DNA of 35,442 bases from Ruminococcus sp. (GTDB lineage Bacteria; Bacillota; Clostridia; Oscillospirales; Acutalibacteraceae). Below, piece by piece: positions 1 to 7,665 of the stretch. Both the position numbers and the translations under genes were made by a program. A model generated the notes under the pieces. That model was not told the DNA's origin and searched no databases. It saw only the letters and a program-made list of their open reading frames with translations. Position 1 is the stretch's first letter. Every line of letters begins with the position of its first letter. The DNA lies in NCBI GenBank assembly GCA_017473955.1, contig JAFUIK010000053.1:1-35442 (forward strand), in the 5' to 3' direction.

Positions 1-198
1 ATTATGTCGCTGAAAGAGTCTTTTGCTCAGTCTGTGTTACTGCTCAAATCATACTTTTCTTCTACATATGATGCTTTTTTACTACGTCGCACAAAGACTT
101 ATCTTTTCAGAAATTGCATTATTTTGATTTTTGTTGCACTTTCTGCAGTTTTAGATATGGTTTTGTGGATGCTTTTTGCAGGAATGTTTAATTTTTAA
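1..198 (+). CDS. hypothetical protein with C-terminal membrane helix, possibly 5'-partial
   Basis: I do not recognise this protein. From the first ATG (position 4) it is 64 residues. The reading frame is still open at the first base of the window, so the gene may begin further upstream and only its C-terminus be visible. What is seen is a basic amphipathic first half (residues 1-36) followed by one strongly hydrophobic helix (about 38-61) ending almost at the C-terminus, so it is probably an integral membrane protein. No convincing ribosome binding site can be judged because the window starts 3 bases before the ATG. The next gene begins 12 bases after its stop in the same direction, which suggests co-transcription with the membrane protein downstream. 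Confidence 0.5.
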   Translation: MMSLKESFAQSVLLLKSYFSSTYDAFLLRRTKTYLFRNCIILIFVALSAVLDMVLWMLFAGMFNF

Positions 199-210
199 TG
201 AGGTAGGGTA

Positions 211-1167
211 ATGGAAGAAACAAGAAAGCGTATGAAGTTTGAGGTGCTTATCGAAAGATATTTTTCAAACTTCGGACGTATAATTTTGACTAATTTAATA
301 TTTTTTGTACCGCTTTTAGTTTTAATCGGAGTGATGTTTTTACTTCAAAGCGTTGTACAAGGGGTGACTTTTACAGTTTTATCCTCACTTTTAGCAATTG
401 TGCTTTTCCCGTTTTATTCAGGACTTGTTCTTGTGTGCAGAAATTTAGCTCGCGGGGATGAAGAAGTAAAAGTATTTTCCTCTTTTATAAAAGGTGTAAA
501 GGAAAATTTTAAAAAGTTTTTGCTTTATGGTGCTATTGTATCTTTGGTAATTATACTTAGTTATTTCTCAATTTCCGTGTATTCAAAGCTCTTATCATCT
601 TCGTGGATGTTTTATGCTTTGCTTATCGTGTGTATACTCATAGCGTTAGCCGCTTTGTTTGCATTTTTTTACATTCCCGTTATGACAGTCACATTTGACT
701 TGACTGTTAAAAATATTTTAAAAAACAGCTTTCTTATGTCTTTTGGTGAGATAAAGAATAACTTCTTCGCACTTATTGCTTTAGCTATAGTTTTGGCAAT
801 TGGCTTTACTATCGTGGCTTTTTCTTCAAATGCGGTTGTTTTGATTGTACTCACGCTGTTGTTGTTAGCTTTACTTTTGCCTGCATCATGTCAGTTTGTT
901 GTAAGCTTTTTTGTGTATGATGATATGTATGCGTCTATTGCTCAGCGTGATGAAAAGTCAGAATTGCTGGACAAGGCTATCATTGAAGCCAAGAATAAGG
1001 TTGCTCAGACACAGGTAGTGGAGGATTATTCTGATGTTGATATCAGTTCTTTAAAGGATACTGATGAATATGTTTTTTACAAAGGTAAAATGATGAAGCA
1101 AAGCGTGCTCTTGAAGCTGGCACTTGAGCAGAGAAATGGGGGAGCCCCTGATAATATGGAGGATTAA
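211..1167 (+). CDS. polytopic membrane protein, unknown function
   Basis: A 318-residue integral membrane protein with about six hydrophobic segments (near residues 23-46, 53-76, 104-125, 133-158, 185-205 and 207-235) and a charged C-terminal tail from about 240. A cytoplasmic-looking loop with basic and aromatic residues (about 77-103, containing KGVKENFKKF) follows the second helix. This layout recalls YesL/DUF624-like membrane proteins, but the resemblance is by eye and I would not assign the family. The start is supported by a GAGGTAGGG stretch just upstream of ATG 211. The tail is acidic and mixed-charge and carries no recognisable enzyme motif. It is followed after a single base by a membrane-anchored protein, so these two genes (and probably the ORF before) form one transcription unit ending at the terminator at 1754. 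Confidence 0.75.
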   Translation: MEETRKRMKFEVLIERYFSNFGRIILTNLIFFVPLLVLIGVMFLLQSVVQGVTFTVLSSLLAIVLFPFYSGLVLVCRNLARGDEEVKVFSSFIKGVKENFKKFLLYGAIVSLVIILSYFSISVYSKLLSSSWMFYALLIVCILIALAALFAFFYIPVMTVTFDLTVKNILKNSFLMSFGEIKNNFFALIALAIVLAIGFTIVAFSSNAVVLIVLTLLLLALLLPASCQFVVSFFVYDDMYASIAQRDEKSELLDKAIIEAKNKVAQTQVVEDYSDVDISSLKDTDEYVFYKGKMMKQSVLLKLALEQRNGGAPDNMED

Positions 1168-1168
1168 T

Positions 1169-1750
1169 ATGGCAAAAAAGGTTACTATAACACTGCTTAT
1201 ACTACTTTTAGCAGGCATCGCGGTTATCGGAGTGTATTTCTTTACTCAGGGTGGATTTAATTCAAGTGATAAACAGAAAGCAACATCCGCGATAATCAGC
1301 GAACAGTATCTAGACGAAGATATGGGTGACGAAGAGTACATTATTGATGCTAAAGAGGAAGAAACCCAAGAAACAGAAGAAGCTACAGGTTACATTCCGT
1401 CTGATAGCGACCTTGCAGATAATACTGCTGAAATCGCAACTACAAATTTTTCAATTGGTCGCATTGTTGACCACACTTCGGGTGAAGAGGTACAGGGACG
1501 TGTGGTTTTTGGCAAAGGTTTTAACCAATCTGAAAACTATATTAAATTCAACGAAAACGGTTACTTCGAAATTTACCTCACAGGTTATCTTGACGAGGCA
1601 AAAAAAGGGAAATACACCGAATATGACGATATTATTTATGTAGAGTTTGAGGATGGTAAAGCCGCCGAGTATGATGTTGAGTATACCGATTCCGGTTTAA
1701 TCAGTTACATTATGGTGAATTATGGTGACTATGATATTTATTTCTCATAA
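1169..1750 (+). CDS. membrane-anchored extracytoplasmic protein, unknown function
   Basis: A 193-residue protein starting at ATG 1169. The frame could be read from an upstream ATG at 1124, inside the preceding gene, but AGGAGG-like sequence (TGGAGG, 1158-1162) lies at the right distance from 1169, and the Lys-rich start followed by a hydrophobic helix (about 5-24) makes a proper signal anchor. After the helix comes a low-complexity acidic Glu/Thr-rich linker (about 33-80) and then a compact domain (about 95-193) with alternating aromatic, Gly and Asp residues typical of an extracellular beta-rich fold. No lipobox cysteine is seen, so anchoring by the uncleaved helix is more likely than lipidation. 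It starts one base after the stop of the polytopic membrane protein, so translation is probably coupled. Function unknown. Confidence 0.75.
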   Translation: MAKKVTITLLILLLAGIAVIGVYFFTQGGFNSSDKQKATSAIISEQYLDEDMGDEEYIIDAKEEETQETEEATGYIPSDSDLADNTAEIATTNFSIGRIVDHTSGEEVQGRVVFGKGFNQSENYIKFNENGYFEIYLTGYLDEAKKGKYTEYDDIIYVEFEDGKAAEYDVEYTDSGLISYIMVNYGDYDIYFS

Positions 1751-1753
1751 AGT

Positions 1754-1780
1754 AAGCAGCACTTTTAGTGCTGCTTTTTT
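1754..1780 (+). terminator. Rho-independent terminator
   Basis: A perfect 10-bp stem (1754-1763 with 1767-1776, core GCAGCAC/GTGCTGC), a 3-nt loop and a T run. It ends the unit of membrane genes and overlaps the 3' end of the convergent minus-strand gene at 1779. Confidence 0.85.
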
Positions 1781-2018
1781 AGTGCTCTTTTTCATTGTTA
1801 ATAAACCAGCGGTTATCCTCCAAAAATAGATACTTTTCACTTTGTTTTATTCTGCAGGTATATCGTATCCCAGCACCGCCCGCTTTAAGTGAAGCGGCAT
1901 AGCGTATATCGGTTATCCTGTCAATATCGAAAGACCTTCCATCATCCCAGTTGATTTTAAGTGGCAGTATGTTGCCGTCAGCATCAAATTTAGCTGTCAC
2001 AGATACATATTGTTTCAT
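1779..2018 (-). CDS. small conserved protein encoded behind Y-family polymerase
   Basis: A 79-residue soluble protein with no signal or membrane helix. It starts MKQYVSVTAKFD and ends with a Trp/Asn-rich C-terminus; the middle has an IDRITDIR stretch and a Gly-rich turn (LKAGGAGIRYTCR). The strand-turn pattern suggests a small beta barrel or OB-like fold (inference). I recognise the type as a short conserved ORF often found beside dinB-like genes in Clostridia, comparable in size and position to the DUF6504-type partners of DNA polymerase IV in other phyla, but homology is not proven here. An AAAAGGAGG site lies 5-6 bases upstream of its ATG and overlaps the stop of the polymerase gene, 12 bases away. 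It therefore shares that gene's LexA-type promoter and is probably SOS-induced. Function unknown; a polymerase accessory role is the simplest guess. Confidence 0.75.
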   Translation of the reverse strand: MKQYVSVTAKFDADGNILPLKINWDDGRSFDIDRITDIRYAASLKAGGAGIRYTCRIKQSEKYLFLEDNRWFINNEKEH

Positions 2019-2030
2019 ATTAACCTCCTT

Positions 2031-3269
2031 TTAGAAATACCCCACAGGGTGTACAGTGTGTTCTTCCTTAGGATTAAAGCCTGAAAGATTTTTGTCAAAC
2101 ATCAGTTTGCACGGATTTATAGAGAAATTACCAAAGCGATTTTTAATCTTATCAAGTGCCGAGTCCAAATGTTCTTGACGTATAACACTTTTTTCATCAA
2201 CAAATATTGAAGTCTGGTGGGAGACGGTGTCTGGCTCGAAATCGCTCACACTGACTCCAAGACTACGTATGTTTTTATCAAACGTATAGTTTCCTTTGAA
2301 AAGCTCAAGACTTGCTTTAAGTATGTCGCTGGTAAGATTTGTGGAGCAATCCAGCTTTTTTTGTCTTGTAAATGAGTAAAGCTCGGTGTTTCTTATACTG
2401 ATGCACACGGTTTTAGCTCTATAGCCTTGCTCTCTCATTCTTCTGCAAACACTGTCACACAGAACCATAAAAATAATTTTAGCATCCTCAAAGTTCTCTA
2501 AATCCCTAATAGCAGTTGTAGAGTTACCAATAGATTTAACGGCCGATACCTCGTCAGCTTTCATAACAGGGGAGAAATCCAGCCCATTTGAAAAACTGTG
2601 CAGAATATCTGCCCATTTTCCAAAATTTTTTCTTAGTAACGGTAACGGAAAATTAGCAAGGTCACCTATTGTAAAAATCCCAAGCTGTTTTAGTTTTCGC
2701 TCAGTAGCACGGCCAACGTAAAGTAGGTCACTTGCTTTAAGATACCATACTATATCTTTGTAGTTCTCTTTAGTGATGACGGTTACTGCATCGGGCTTTT
2801 TGTAATCGCTCCCAAGCTTTGCGAATATCTTGTTAAAGCTGACACCGATGCTTACCGTGATTCCAAGCTCTGCTTTTATTCTGTGACGGATTTCCTGAGC
2901 TATACTTTCGCCACTTCCGTAAAGCATCGTGCTTCCCGTTACGTCCAACCACGCTTCATCTAAACCAAACGGCTCGATATTATCTGTGTAGTCGCTGTAA
3001 ATTTCCCGACAAAGTTTTGAAAATCGAATGTACCTGTCATAATGAGCTGAAGCTGTTACGAGCTCAGGACATTTTTGCTGTGCTTGCCATATAGGTTCAC
3101 CCGTTTTGACATTAAATTTTTTAGCAATTTCATTTTTAGCGAGTATTATGCCATGTCGTTTATCTTTGTCACCACATACGGCAACGGGCTTATCCCTGAG
3201 CTGTGGATTGTAAAGACATTCAACACTCGCAAAAAAACCGTTGCAATCGCTGTGTAATATAGTTCTCAT
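2031..3269 (-). CDS. dinB: Y-family DNA polymerase (DNA polymerase IV-like)
   Basis: A 412-residue translesion polymerase of the UmuC/DinB superfamily. Visible landmarks are the first metal-binding Asp8 in HSDCNGFFASVE (with the steric-gate aromatic at 12-13), the finger motif around 38-50, and the palm motif FGLDEAWLDV (about 101-110) holding the catalytic Asp104-Glu105 pair. A helix-hairpin-helix-like thumb (YVGRATERKLKQLGI) and a C-terminal little-finger domain follow. Usual DinB proteins have SIDEA or SLDEA; the Gly-Leu variant still keeps both acidic residues. Such enzymes copy damaged templates at stalled forks. The ORF is intact and of normal length (about 350-420). It is the first gene of a two-gene unit, and its promoter carries a LexA site, so DNA-damage control is well supported. 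The sub-class (Pol IV versus Pol V-like) is less sure. Confidence 0.93.
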   Translation of the reverse strand: MRTILHSDCNGFFASVECLYNPQLRDKPVAVCGDKDKRHGIILAKNEIAKKFNVKTGEPIWQAQQKCPELVTASAHYDRYIRFSKLCREIYSDYTDNIEPFGLDEAWLDVTGSTMLYGSGESIAQEIRHRIKAELGITVSIGVSFNKIFAKLGSDYKKPDAVTVITKENYKDIVWYLKASDLLYVGRATERKLKQLGIFTIGDLANFPLPLLRKNFGKWADILHSFSNGLDFSPVMKADEVSAVKSIGNSTTAIRDLENFEDAKIIFMVLCDSVCRRMREQGYRAKTVCISIRNTELYSFTRQKKLDCSTNLTSDILKASLELFKGNYTFDKNIRSLGVSVSDFEPDTVSHQTSIFVDEKSVIRQEHLDSALDKIKNRFGNFSINPCKLMFDKNLSGFNPKEEHTVHPVGYF

Positions 3270-3313
3270 AATACCACCTGTTCTTACTTAATGCACATAA
3301 GTTTCTTAAATTA

Positions 3314-3342
3314 ATTATAGAACAGATGTTCGAAAAAGTCAA
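3314..3342 (-). promoter_or_regulatory. sigmaA promoter with LexA (SOS) box in the spacer
   Basis: On the minus strand: -35 TTGACT (3337-3342), a 17-bp spacer and -10 TATAAT (3314-3319). The spacer holds CGAACATCTGTTCT (3319-3332), which matches the Gram-positive LexA operator CGAAC-N4-GTTCG in 9 of 10 conserved positions. Its placement between -35 and -10 would block RNA polymerase when LexA is bound. The transcript reaches dinB after about 40 bases. Confidence 0.88.
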
Positions 3343-3375
3343 TAAAAAGATAGCGGACTCTGTTTAGAGTCCGCT
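3341..3375 (-). terminator. Rho-independent terminator of pgcA
   Basis: A perfect 10-bp stem (3352-3361 with 3366-3375, AGCGGACTCT and its complement), a 4-nt loop, and on the minus strand a TCTTTTTATT tail. The tail abuts the -35 box of the dinB promoter, which insulates dinB from phosphoglucomutase transcription. Confidence 0.85.
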
Positions 3376-3394
3376 GGAAATTTTAGTAATTAAA

Positions 3395-5110
3395 TTACGA
3401 TAGATAAGTCTTTGCACTATCAGCGAGCTTATCAGTGATAGCCTGTGCATCGTCTGCGTCCTTACCTACAGCAGTGATGTAAAGCTTGATTTTAGGCTCA
3501 GTACCTGATGGTCTGATGATGCAAGCGTGCTCACCCTCAAGTGAGTAGGAGAGAACGTTTGACTTAGGAAGATTGATAATATTCTCTTCGCCTGTAACAA
3601 GGTCATATTCCTTGCTTTCTAAATAGTCAGCAATCTTAACAACCTTGTATGAAGCAAACTCCTTAGGAGCATTTTCTCTAAGGGATGCCATAATATCAGC
3701 CATTTTCTGCATACCTGTAGCACCAGAGAAACCAAAGTTTAATGTGGTATTCTTATAGTAGCCGTATTCTTTATACATCTCATCCATAACCATAGCAAGA
3801 GTCTTACCCTGCTTTTTGTAGTAAGCAGCCATCTCGCAGATGAGCATAGAAGCAACAACAGCATCCTTATCTCTTACATAAGAACCTGAAAGGTAGCCGT
3901 AGCTTTCTTCAAAACCAAATACAAATCTATCTTCCTCGTTGTTTTTCTCAAGGTTTAAAATAACTTCACCGATGTATTTGAAACCTGTGAGAACGTTTTT
4001 GAGTTGTGCGTTGTATTTATTACAGATAGCGTTGATAAGCTTTGTAGTAACAATTGTCTTAACAATAATAGGGTCTTTAGGAAGTGTGCCGGCTTCTGTG
4101 CGTGAACGGAGAATGTATTCTGTGAGCATCGCACCGGTTTCATTACCTGTTAAAAGTCTGTATGATCCGTCGTAATCCTTAACAGCTATACCAACTCTGT
4201 CGGCATCAGGGTCTGTAGCTAAAAGAAGGTCAGGTTGTGTTTTTTCACACATTTCTAAACCGAGTTGTAATGCTTCCTTGATTTCAGGGTTTGGATATGG
4301 GCAGGTAGTAAAGTTGCCGTCAGGCATCTCCTGTTCTTTAACGATAGCTACCTTCTCAACACCAATTTCAGAAAGAACACGTCTTACAAGCTTGTTACCT
4401 GTACCGTTAAGTGGTGTGTAAACAACGCTTAAGTCAGCATCCTTGCAGATATCTTTTGCAACCTGACGTGTTTTAACGCACTCAAGGTACTGAGTGTATA
4501 CGCTGTCATCAACGTATTCAACCATACCGCTGTTTACTGCATCCTCAAGGGATGTAATTTTAACACCGCTGAACATATCAATGCTCTGAATTTCGTCGTA
4601 TACAGCGTTAGCGGCAACGTCTGTCATCTGACAACCATCTTCGCCATATGCTTTATAGCCGTTATATGCAGCAGGGTTATGGCTAGCAGTAATCATAATA
4701 CCTGCCTGACACTTGAAGTGTCTTACAAGGAAGCTTAAGACAGGAGTAGGCTGAAGCTCGCTTGTGATATAAACCTTGATGCCGTTAGCAGCGAGAACTC
4801 TTGCAGCTTCGTTCATAAAGAGGTCAGCCTTGATTCTGCTGTCGTGAGAAATAGCGACAGCACCTTTACCGTATTTTTTGATTACGTAGTTAGCAAGACC
4901 CTGAGTTGCCTGTCTTACAACATAGATATTCATTCTGTTTGTGCCTGCCCCGATAATACCTCTAAGACCTGCAGTGCCAAACTCGAGAGTACGATAAAAT
5001 CTGTCGTAAATCTCTTCGTCGTTACCCTTAACATTTTCTAGTTCAGCAGTAAGGTCAGTATCTTCAACTGCTTTGTTTAACCACTCATTGTACAATTCAA
5101 TATGATTCAT
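3395..5110 (-). CDS. pgcA: alpha-phosphoglucomutase / phosphomannomutase
   Basis: A 571-residue enzyme interconverting glucose 1-phosphate and glucose 6-phosphate (or the mannose pair) through a phosphoserine. All four family signatures are visible: the active-site loop TASHNP (141-146, Ser143 phosphorylated), the Mg-binding loop DPDADR (300-305), the sugar-binding loop GFEESYGYL (399-407) and the phosphate-binding loop RPSGTEPK (533-540). Length matches the PgcA type of Firmicutes (about 570-580) rather than the shorter GlmM. The product feeds UDP-glucose for cell-wall glycans and glycogen-type metabolism. It appears monocistronic, with its own weak promoter (5167-5195) and terminator (3341-3375). 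The start ATG is preceded by a GGGTGGG site. Substrate preference between glucose and mannose cannot be read from sequence by eye. Confidence 0.95.
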   Translation of the reverse strand: MNHIELYNEWLNKAVEDTDLTAELENVKGNDEEIYDRFYRTLEFGTAGLRGIIGAGTNRMNIYVVRQATQGLANYVIKKYGKGAVAISHDSRIKADLFMNEAARVLAANGIKVYITSELQPTPVLSFLVRHFKCQAGIMITASHNPAAYNGYKAYGEDGCQMTDVAANAVYDEIQSIDMFSGVKITSLEDAVNSGMVEYVDDSVYTQYLECVKTRQVAKDICKDADLSVVYTPLNGTGNKLVRRVLSEIGVEKVAIVKEQEMPDGNFTTCPYPNPEIKEALQLGLEMCEKTQPDLLLATDPDADRVGIAVKDYDGSYRLLTGNETGAMLTEYILRSRTEAGTLPKDPIIVKTIVTTKLINAICNKYNAQLKNVLTGFKYIGEVILNLEKNNEEDRFVFGFEESYGYLSGSYVRDKDAVVASMLICEMAAYYKKQGKTLAMVMDEMYKEYGYYKNTTLNFGFSGATGMQKMADIMASLRENAPKEFASYKVVKIADYLESKEYDLVTGEENIINLPKSNVLSYSLEGEHACIIRPSGTEPKIKLYITAVGKDADDAQAITDKLADSAKTYLS

Positions 5111-5166
5111 AATTATAACCCACCCAATTCAAAATAATATAGTTTTTGAATATAAAATACGCTATT

Positions 5167-5195
5167 ACTATATCATACTAAAGTTGATATTACAA
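5167..5195 (-). promoter_or_regulatory. putative sigmaA promoter of pgcA
   Basis: Minus strand -35 TTGTAA (5190-5195), 17-bp spacer, -10 TATAGT (5167-5172), about 57 bases before the pgcA ATG. The spacing is ideal and both hexamers are imperfect. Confidence 0.5.
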
Positions 5196-5256
5196 CATTT
5201 AAAACACGATTTATGAATATAGCATAATTGTTCACAGAAAAATCACAACAAAAATG

Positions 5257-5285
5257 TTGATTTATTATGCTGAATGTAGTAATAT
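5257..5285 (+). promoter_or_regulatory. putative sigmaA promoter
   Basis: -35 TTGATT (5257-5262), 17-bp spacer, -10 TAATAT (5280-5285), about 32 bases before the ATG at 5318 and divergent from pgcA. The following ribosome binding site AAGGAGGT (5303-5310) is perfect. Confidence 0.6.
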
Positions 5286-5317
5286 AAGTATTGTTCTTTT
5301 TTAAGGAGGTAATCAAA

Positions 5318-6175
5318 ATGGAATATAAAGAAGAATTCAGCGAGCTCAATGAACTCGTTAACGACACGGAAGAAACAGTGGAAGTTGTCGAAACACAGGA
5401 TGTCAACGAAGCAGTAACTGGGGAAGAGACTCTTGTCGAAGAACCGACTGAAGAAGTAAAGACTAAGAAGAAGTTCCCTCTGCAGACACCTATTATTATT
5501 GCTGTTTGCATTTTACTCGCAGCTGTTGTAGTGTTCTTTGGTATCAGTATTTTCACACCTACTGTCGAGGGTACATGGCTTTATGAGTCAGAGGAAGGCT
5601 ATAGCTTTTATTACAATTTCAACGAAAAAGGCGACGAGAAAAAGTGTATGATGAATATCGGCACAATTTACTTCCCTGGTACATACGATGTTTCTGTAGG
5701 CGATGAGTCAAGCACAGTTACAGTCAGCACATCTGCAGGCTATGTAAATGGTAGCTATACTTATTCAATAACAGGTAACAGACTTTTTGGTAACCGTGTG
5801 CTTACATTAACAAGCGAGGATGGTACAACACTCACTCTTAATCAGGCAAAGAAAACTAAGGATAGCGATTTTGTAAAGCCTGCCGAGGATTTCAAACCTG
5901 TTGAGAAAATAGTAGGCGAGTGGGAATTTGTATACGAGGAGTACGGCGTTTCCTATAAGCTTACTATTAACGATGACGGTACTTTAGTTTACGATCAGTT
6001 TGGTATGCAGGAAATTCACTGTGCTTACACCGCGGACGATAAGACTATCAACCTCTCGTTCTTTGAAACTGAGCTCATTACTCAGGAGGAGGAGTACTAC
6101 TTTGACGGTGACCAACTTATTTTCTTAGGTATTAATTGGTCAAAAGTAGGCGAATCAACAGCTGATCAGGCATAA
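5318..6175 (+). CDS. membrane-anchored protein with acidic cytoplasmic tail and duplicated outer module
   Basis: A 285-residue protein, start chosen at ATG 5318 because AAGGAGGT lies 7 bases upstream; a TTG at 5291 in the same frame has no such site. Residues 1-48 are strikingly acidic (Glu/Val/Thr-rich, nearly no basic residues), then a TKKKF stop-transfer cluster, one membrane helix (about 57-79), and an extracytoplasmic part made of two similar modules. Each begins with G-x-W (VEGTWLYESEEGYSFYYNF at 83 and VGEWEFVYEEYGVSYKLTI at 199) and continues as alternating strands with aspartate turns. This pattern resembles lipocalin-like or DUF5640-type beta domains, found in many gut Clostridia surface proteins, but I do not assign a family. 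The orientation is cytoplasmic acidic tail inside, modules outside (positive-inside rule). It is a single gene between its own promoter and a terminator. Function unknown. Confidence 0.8.
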   Translation: MEYKEEFSELNELVNDTEETVEVVETQDVNEAVTGEETLVEEPTEEVKTKKKFPLQTPIIIAVCILLAAVVVFFGISIFTPTVEGTWLYESEEGYSFYYNFNEKGDEKKCMMNIGTIYFPGTYDVSVGDESSTVTVSTSAGYVNGSYTYSITGNRLFGNRVLTLTSEDGTTLTLNQAKKTKDSDFVKPAEDFKPVEKIVGEWEFVYEEYGVSYKLTINDDGTLVYDQFGMQEIHCAYTADDKTINLSFFETELITQEEEYYFDGDQLIFLGINWSKVGESTADQA

Positions 6176-6186
6176 TATTGCAAAAC

Positions 6187-6214
6187 AAAAAGCAGGGGAA
6201 ACCCTGCTTTTTTT
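6187..6214. terminator. bidirectional terminator
   Basis: Stem AGCAGGG/CCCTGCT (6191-6197 with 6202-6208) closed by a GAAA tetraloop and flanked by A-run and T-run, so it works for the plus gene ending at 6175 and the minus gene ending at 6220. Confidence 0.85.
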
Positions 6215-6219
6215 GTGTC

Positions 6220-7611
6220 TTAAAGTTGTATATCTTCAACTTCAATTGTTAATAACACCAAATCAACAATATCAATGCTGTTGGAGTAATCAAGGTCGGC
6301 AGCATTTACGTAAACACCGGAGGGGATAACCTCTTCCAATAGATATTTGAACATCATCTTCTTATCTCGTGAGTTCATATTACCTTCACCTGTGAGGTCA
6401 CCTTTAACAGATAATTCATATTCGATTGAAATATCTTCGTTATAGAATGTCACAATTGTAGCGGTACCGATTTTACCGCTATCAATAATTTTGCCGTCGA
6501 ATCTTTCAAAGCTTATATCATATCCGTCATAATTCATATTACGCTTAAATTGGGCAACAGTAGTTTCTGGCTCTATATCTGTAATCCATAGTTTACTATG
6601 GTCGACAGTGTATGTATCACTATATATCTCATCACTGATATCAGGATATTTATCAATAGCAGAATCAACGCTGTTTAAGCTTTTGAGTTTTGAATACTCG
6701 ACGTGACACACTGTAGGATATCCGTTATGGTAGATAAATGCAAATATGTTGTCATTTACAACGCAAAGGCTCCGAATTTGTCTGTTGAGCTTAATGTGTT
6801 TCACGATTCTATTGGTGTTTATATCAACCGCATAGACAGTGTCATAATCTGAAGTGATAACGCAATTATCGTGTATTCCTCCTGATGGATAGATGACAGT
6901 ACTCGGAAAACTTATAAGATTAGCAATTCTGTTATTGCTGAACGTATAGATATATCCCGTATTGTCAATAAAAGCGTTGTCGGAAATGAAGCTCGCAGGT
7001 GCATCAATGTTACATCTGCAAATCGTATTCAAAGATTGATTATAAAGTTCAAACAAAGAGTTGTTTGAAAAGCAATAAACAGCCCCGTTATAATCACACA
7101 TAAGATGACATCTGTCATTTGCTACTTTATAGGTGTGAATATGTTTACCACTTTTTGAATATTGCCTAACCTCACCGTAATCATTGGCAATGTAAATACA
7201 ACCATTTGAATATGCGATTTGAGAGCTTTCATAATTTGATGTACCTGAAATATAAAAGCTTGTAATAGTATCTTTGTATATGTCATAAAGTACAATTTGT
7301 GTTTGGTTCAGCGTTTCAACGGGAGAAATAAAAAGAAAAGTGTCTGAAAACAGGTTGTATGCATATACATTGTTCTCAAGTGTAAAGCTAACCGAATAAC
7401 TATCAGGATAAATAGCGTCAAGCTGTACATCACTACCGTTTGTTCCGACCAAAAACACCTGCTCATTATTCTGTAAAAGTTCTACATTATAAAGAGATTT
7501 AAAGGAAGAATAGGTATACATATCATAGCCGTCAACTTTTAACGAAAGTATTATTGAGAAAACAGCTATAACAATAAAAATAGCTATAGTTTTGAAAAAC
7601 CTGCGTTTCAC
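6220..7611 (-). CDS. exported protein with repeat-rich body and degenerate C-terminal dockerin
   Basis: A 463-residue protein starting at a GTG (7611) preceded by GAGGGGGG. An MKRRFFK start and hydrophobic helix (about 8-25) form a signal peptide or anchor. Residues about 40-330 are repeated short strands with Tyr/Asn/Ser-rich turns (for example NGCIYIANDYG and NGAVYCFSN), the look of a beta-propeller built from about 40-residue blades (inference). Residues about 345-400 resemble the small module that often precedes dockerins in Ruminococcus proteins. The C-terminus (about 404-455) is a type I dockerin-like pair of calcium loops: GDLTGEGNMNSRD and ADLDYSNSIDIVD. Loop 1 is degenerate (Thr and Glu where Asn and Asp are usual). 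Dockerins normally attach enzymes to cohesins in cellulosome- or amylosome-like complexes. No catalytic domain is recognisable here, so a structural or binding role is likelier than an enzyme. Confidence 0.75.
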   Translation of the reverse strand: MKRRFFKTIAIFIVIAVFSIILSLKVDGYDMYTYSSFKSLYNVELLQNNEQVFLVGTNGSDVQLDAIYPDSYSVSFTLENNVYAYNLFSDTFLFISPVETLNQTQIVLYDIYKDTITSFYISGTSNYESSQIAYSNGCIYIANDYGEVRQYSKSGKHIHTYKVANDRCHLMCDYNGAVYCFSNNSLFELYNQSLNTICRCNIDAPASFISDNAFIDNTGYIYTFSNNRIANLISFPSTVIYPSGGIHDNCVITSDYDTVYAVDINTNRIVKHIKLNRQIRSLCVVNDNIFAFIYHNGYPTVCHVEYSKLKSLNSVDSAIDKYPDISDEIYSDTYTVDHSKLWITDIEPETTVAQFKRNMNYDGYDISFERFDGKIIDSGKIGTATIVTFYNEDISIEYELSVKGDLTGEGNMNSRDKKMMFKYLLEEVIPSGVYVNAADLDYSNSIDIVDLVLLTIEVEDIQL

Positions 7612-7632
7612 GAAAATCCCCCCTCAAATCGC

Positions 7633-7661
7633 ATTATATACTATAAAAATCGATTTGTGAA
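7633..7661 (-). promoter_or_regulatory. sigmaA promoter of the dockerin gene
   Basis: Minus strand -35 TTCACA (7656-7661), 17-bp spacer, -10 TATAAT (7633-7638), about 22 bases before the GTG start. Confidence 0.7.
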
Positions 7662-7665
7662 ATAA

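Noticed and set aside
5173-5556. A 127-codon minus-strand frame
   Set aside because: Covers the pgcA/5318 intergenic region and is antisense to the acidic tail; its Ser/Thr/Val repeats are the complement of Glu/Val codons.
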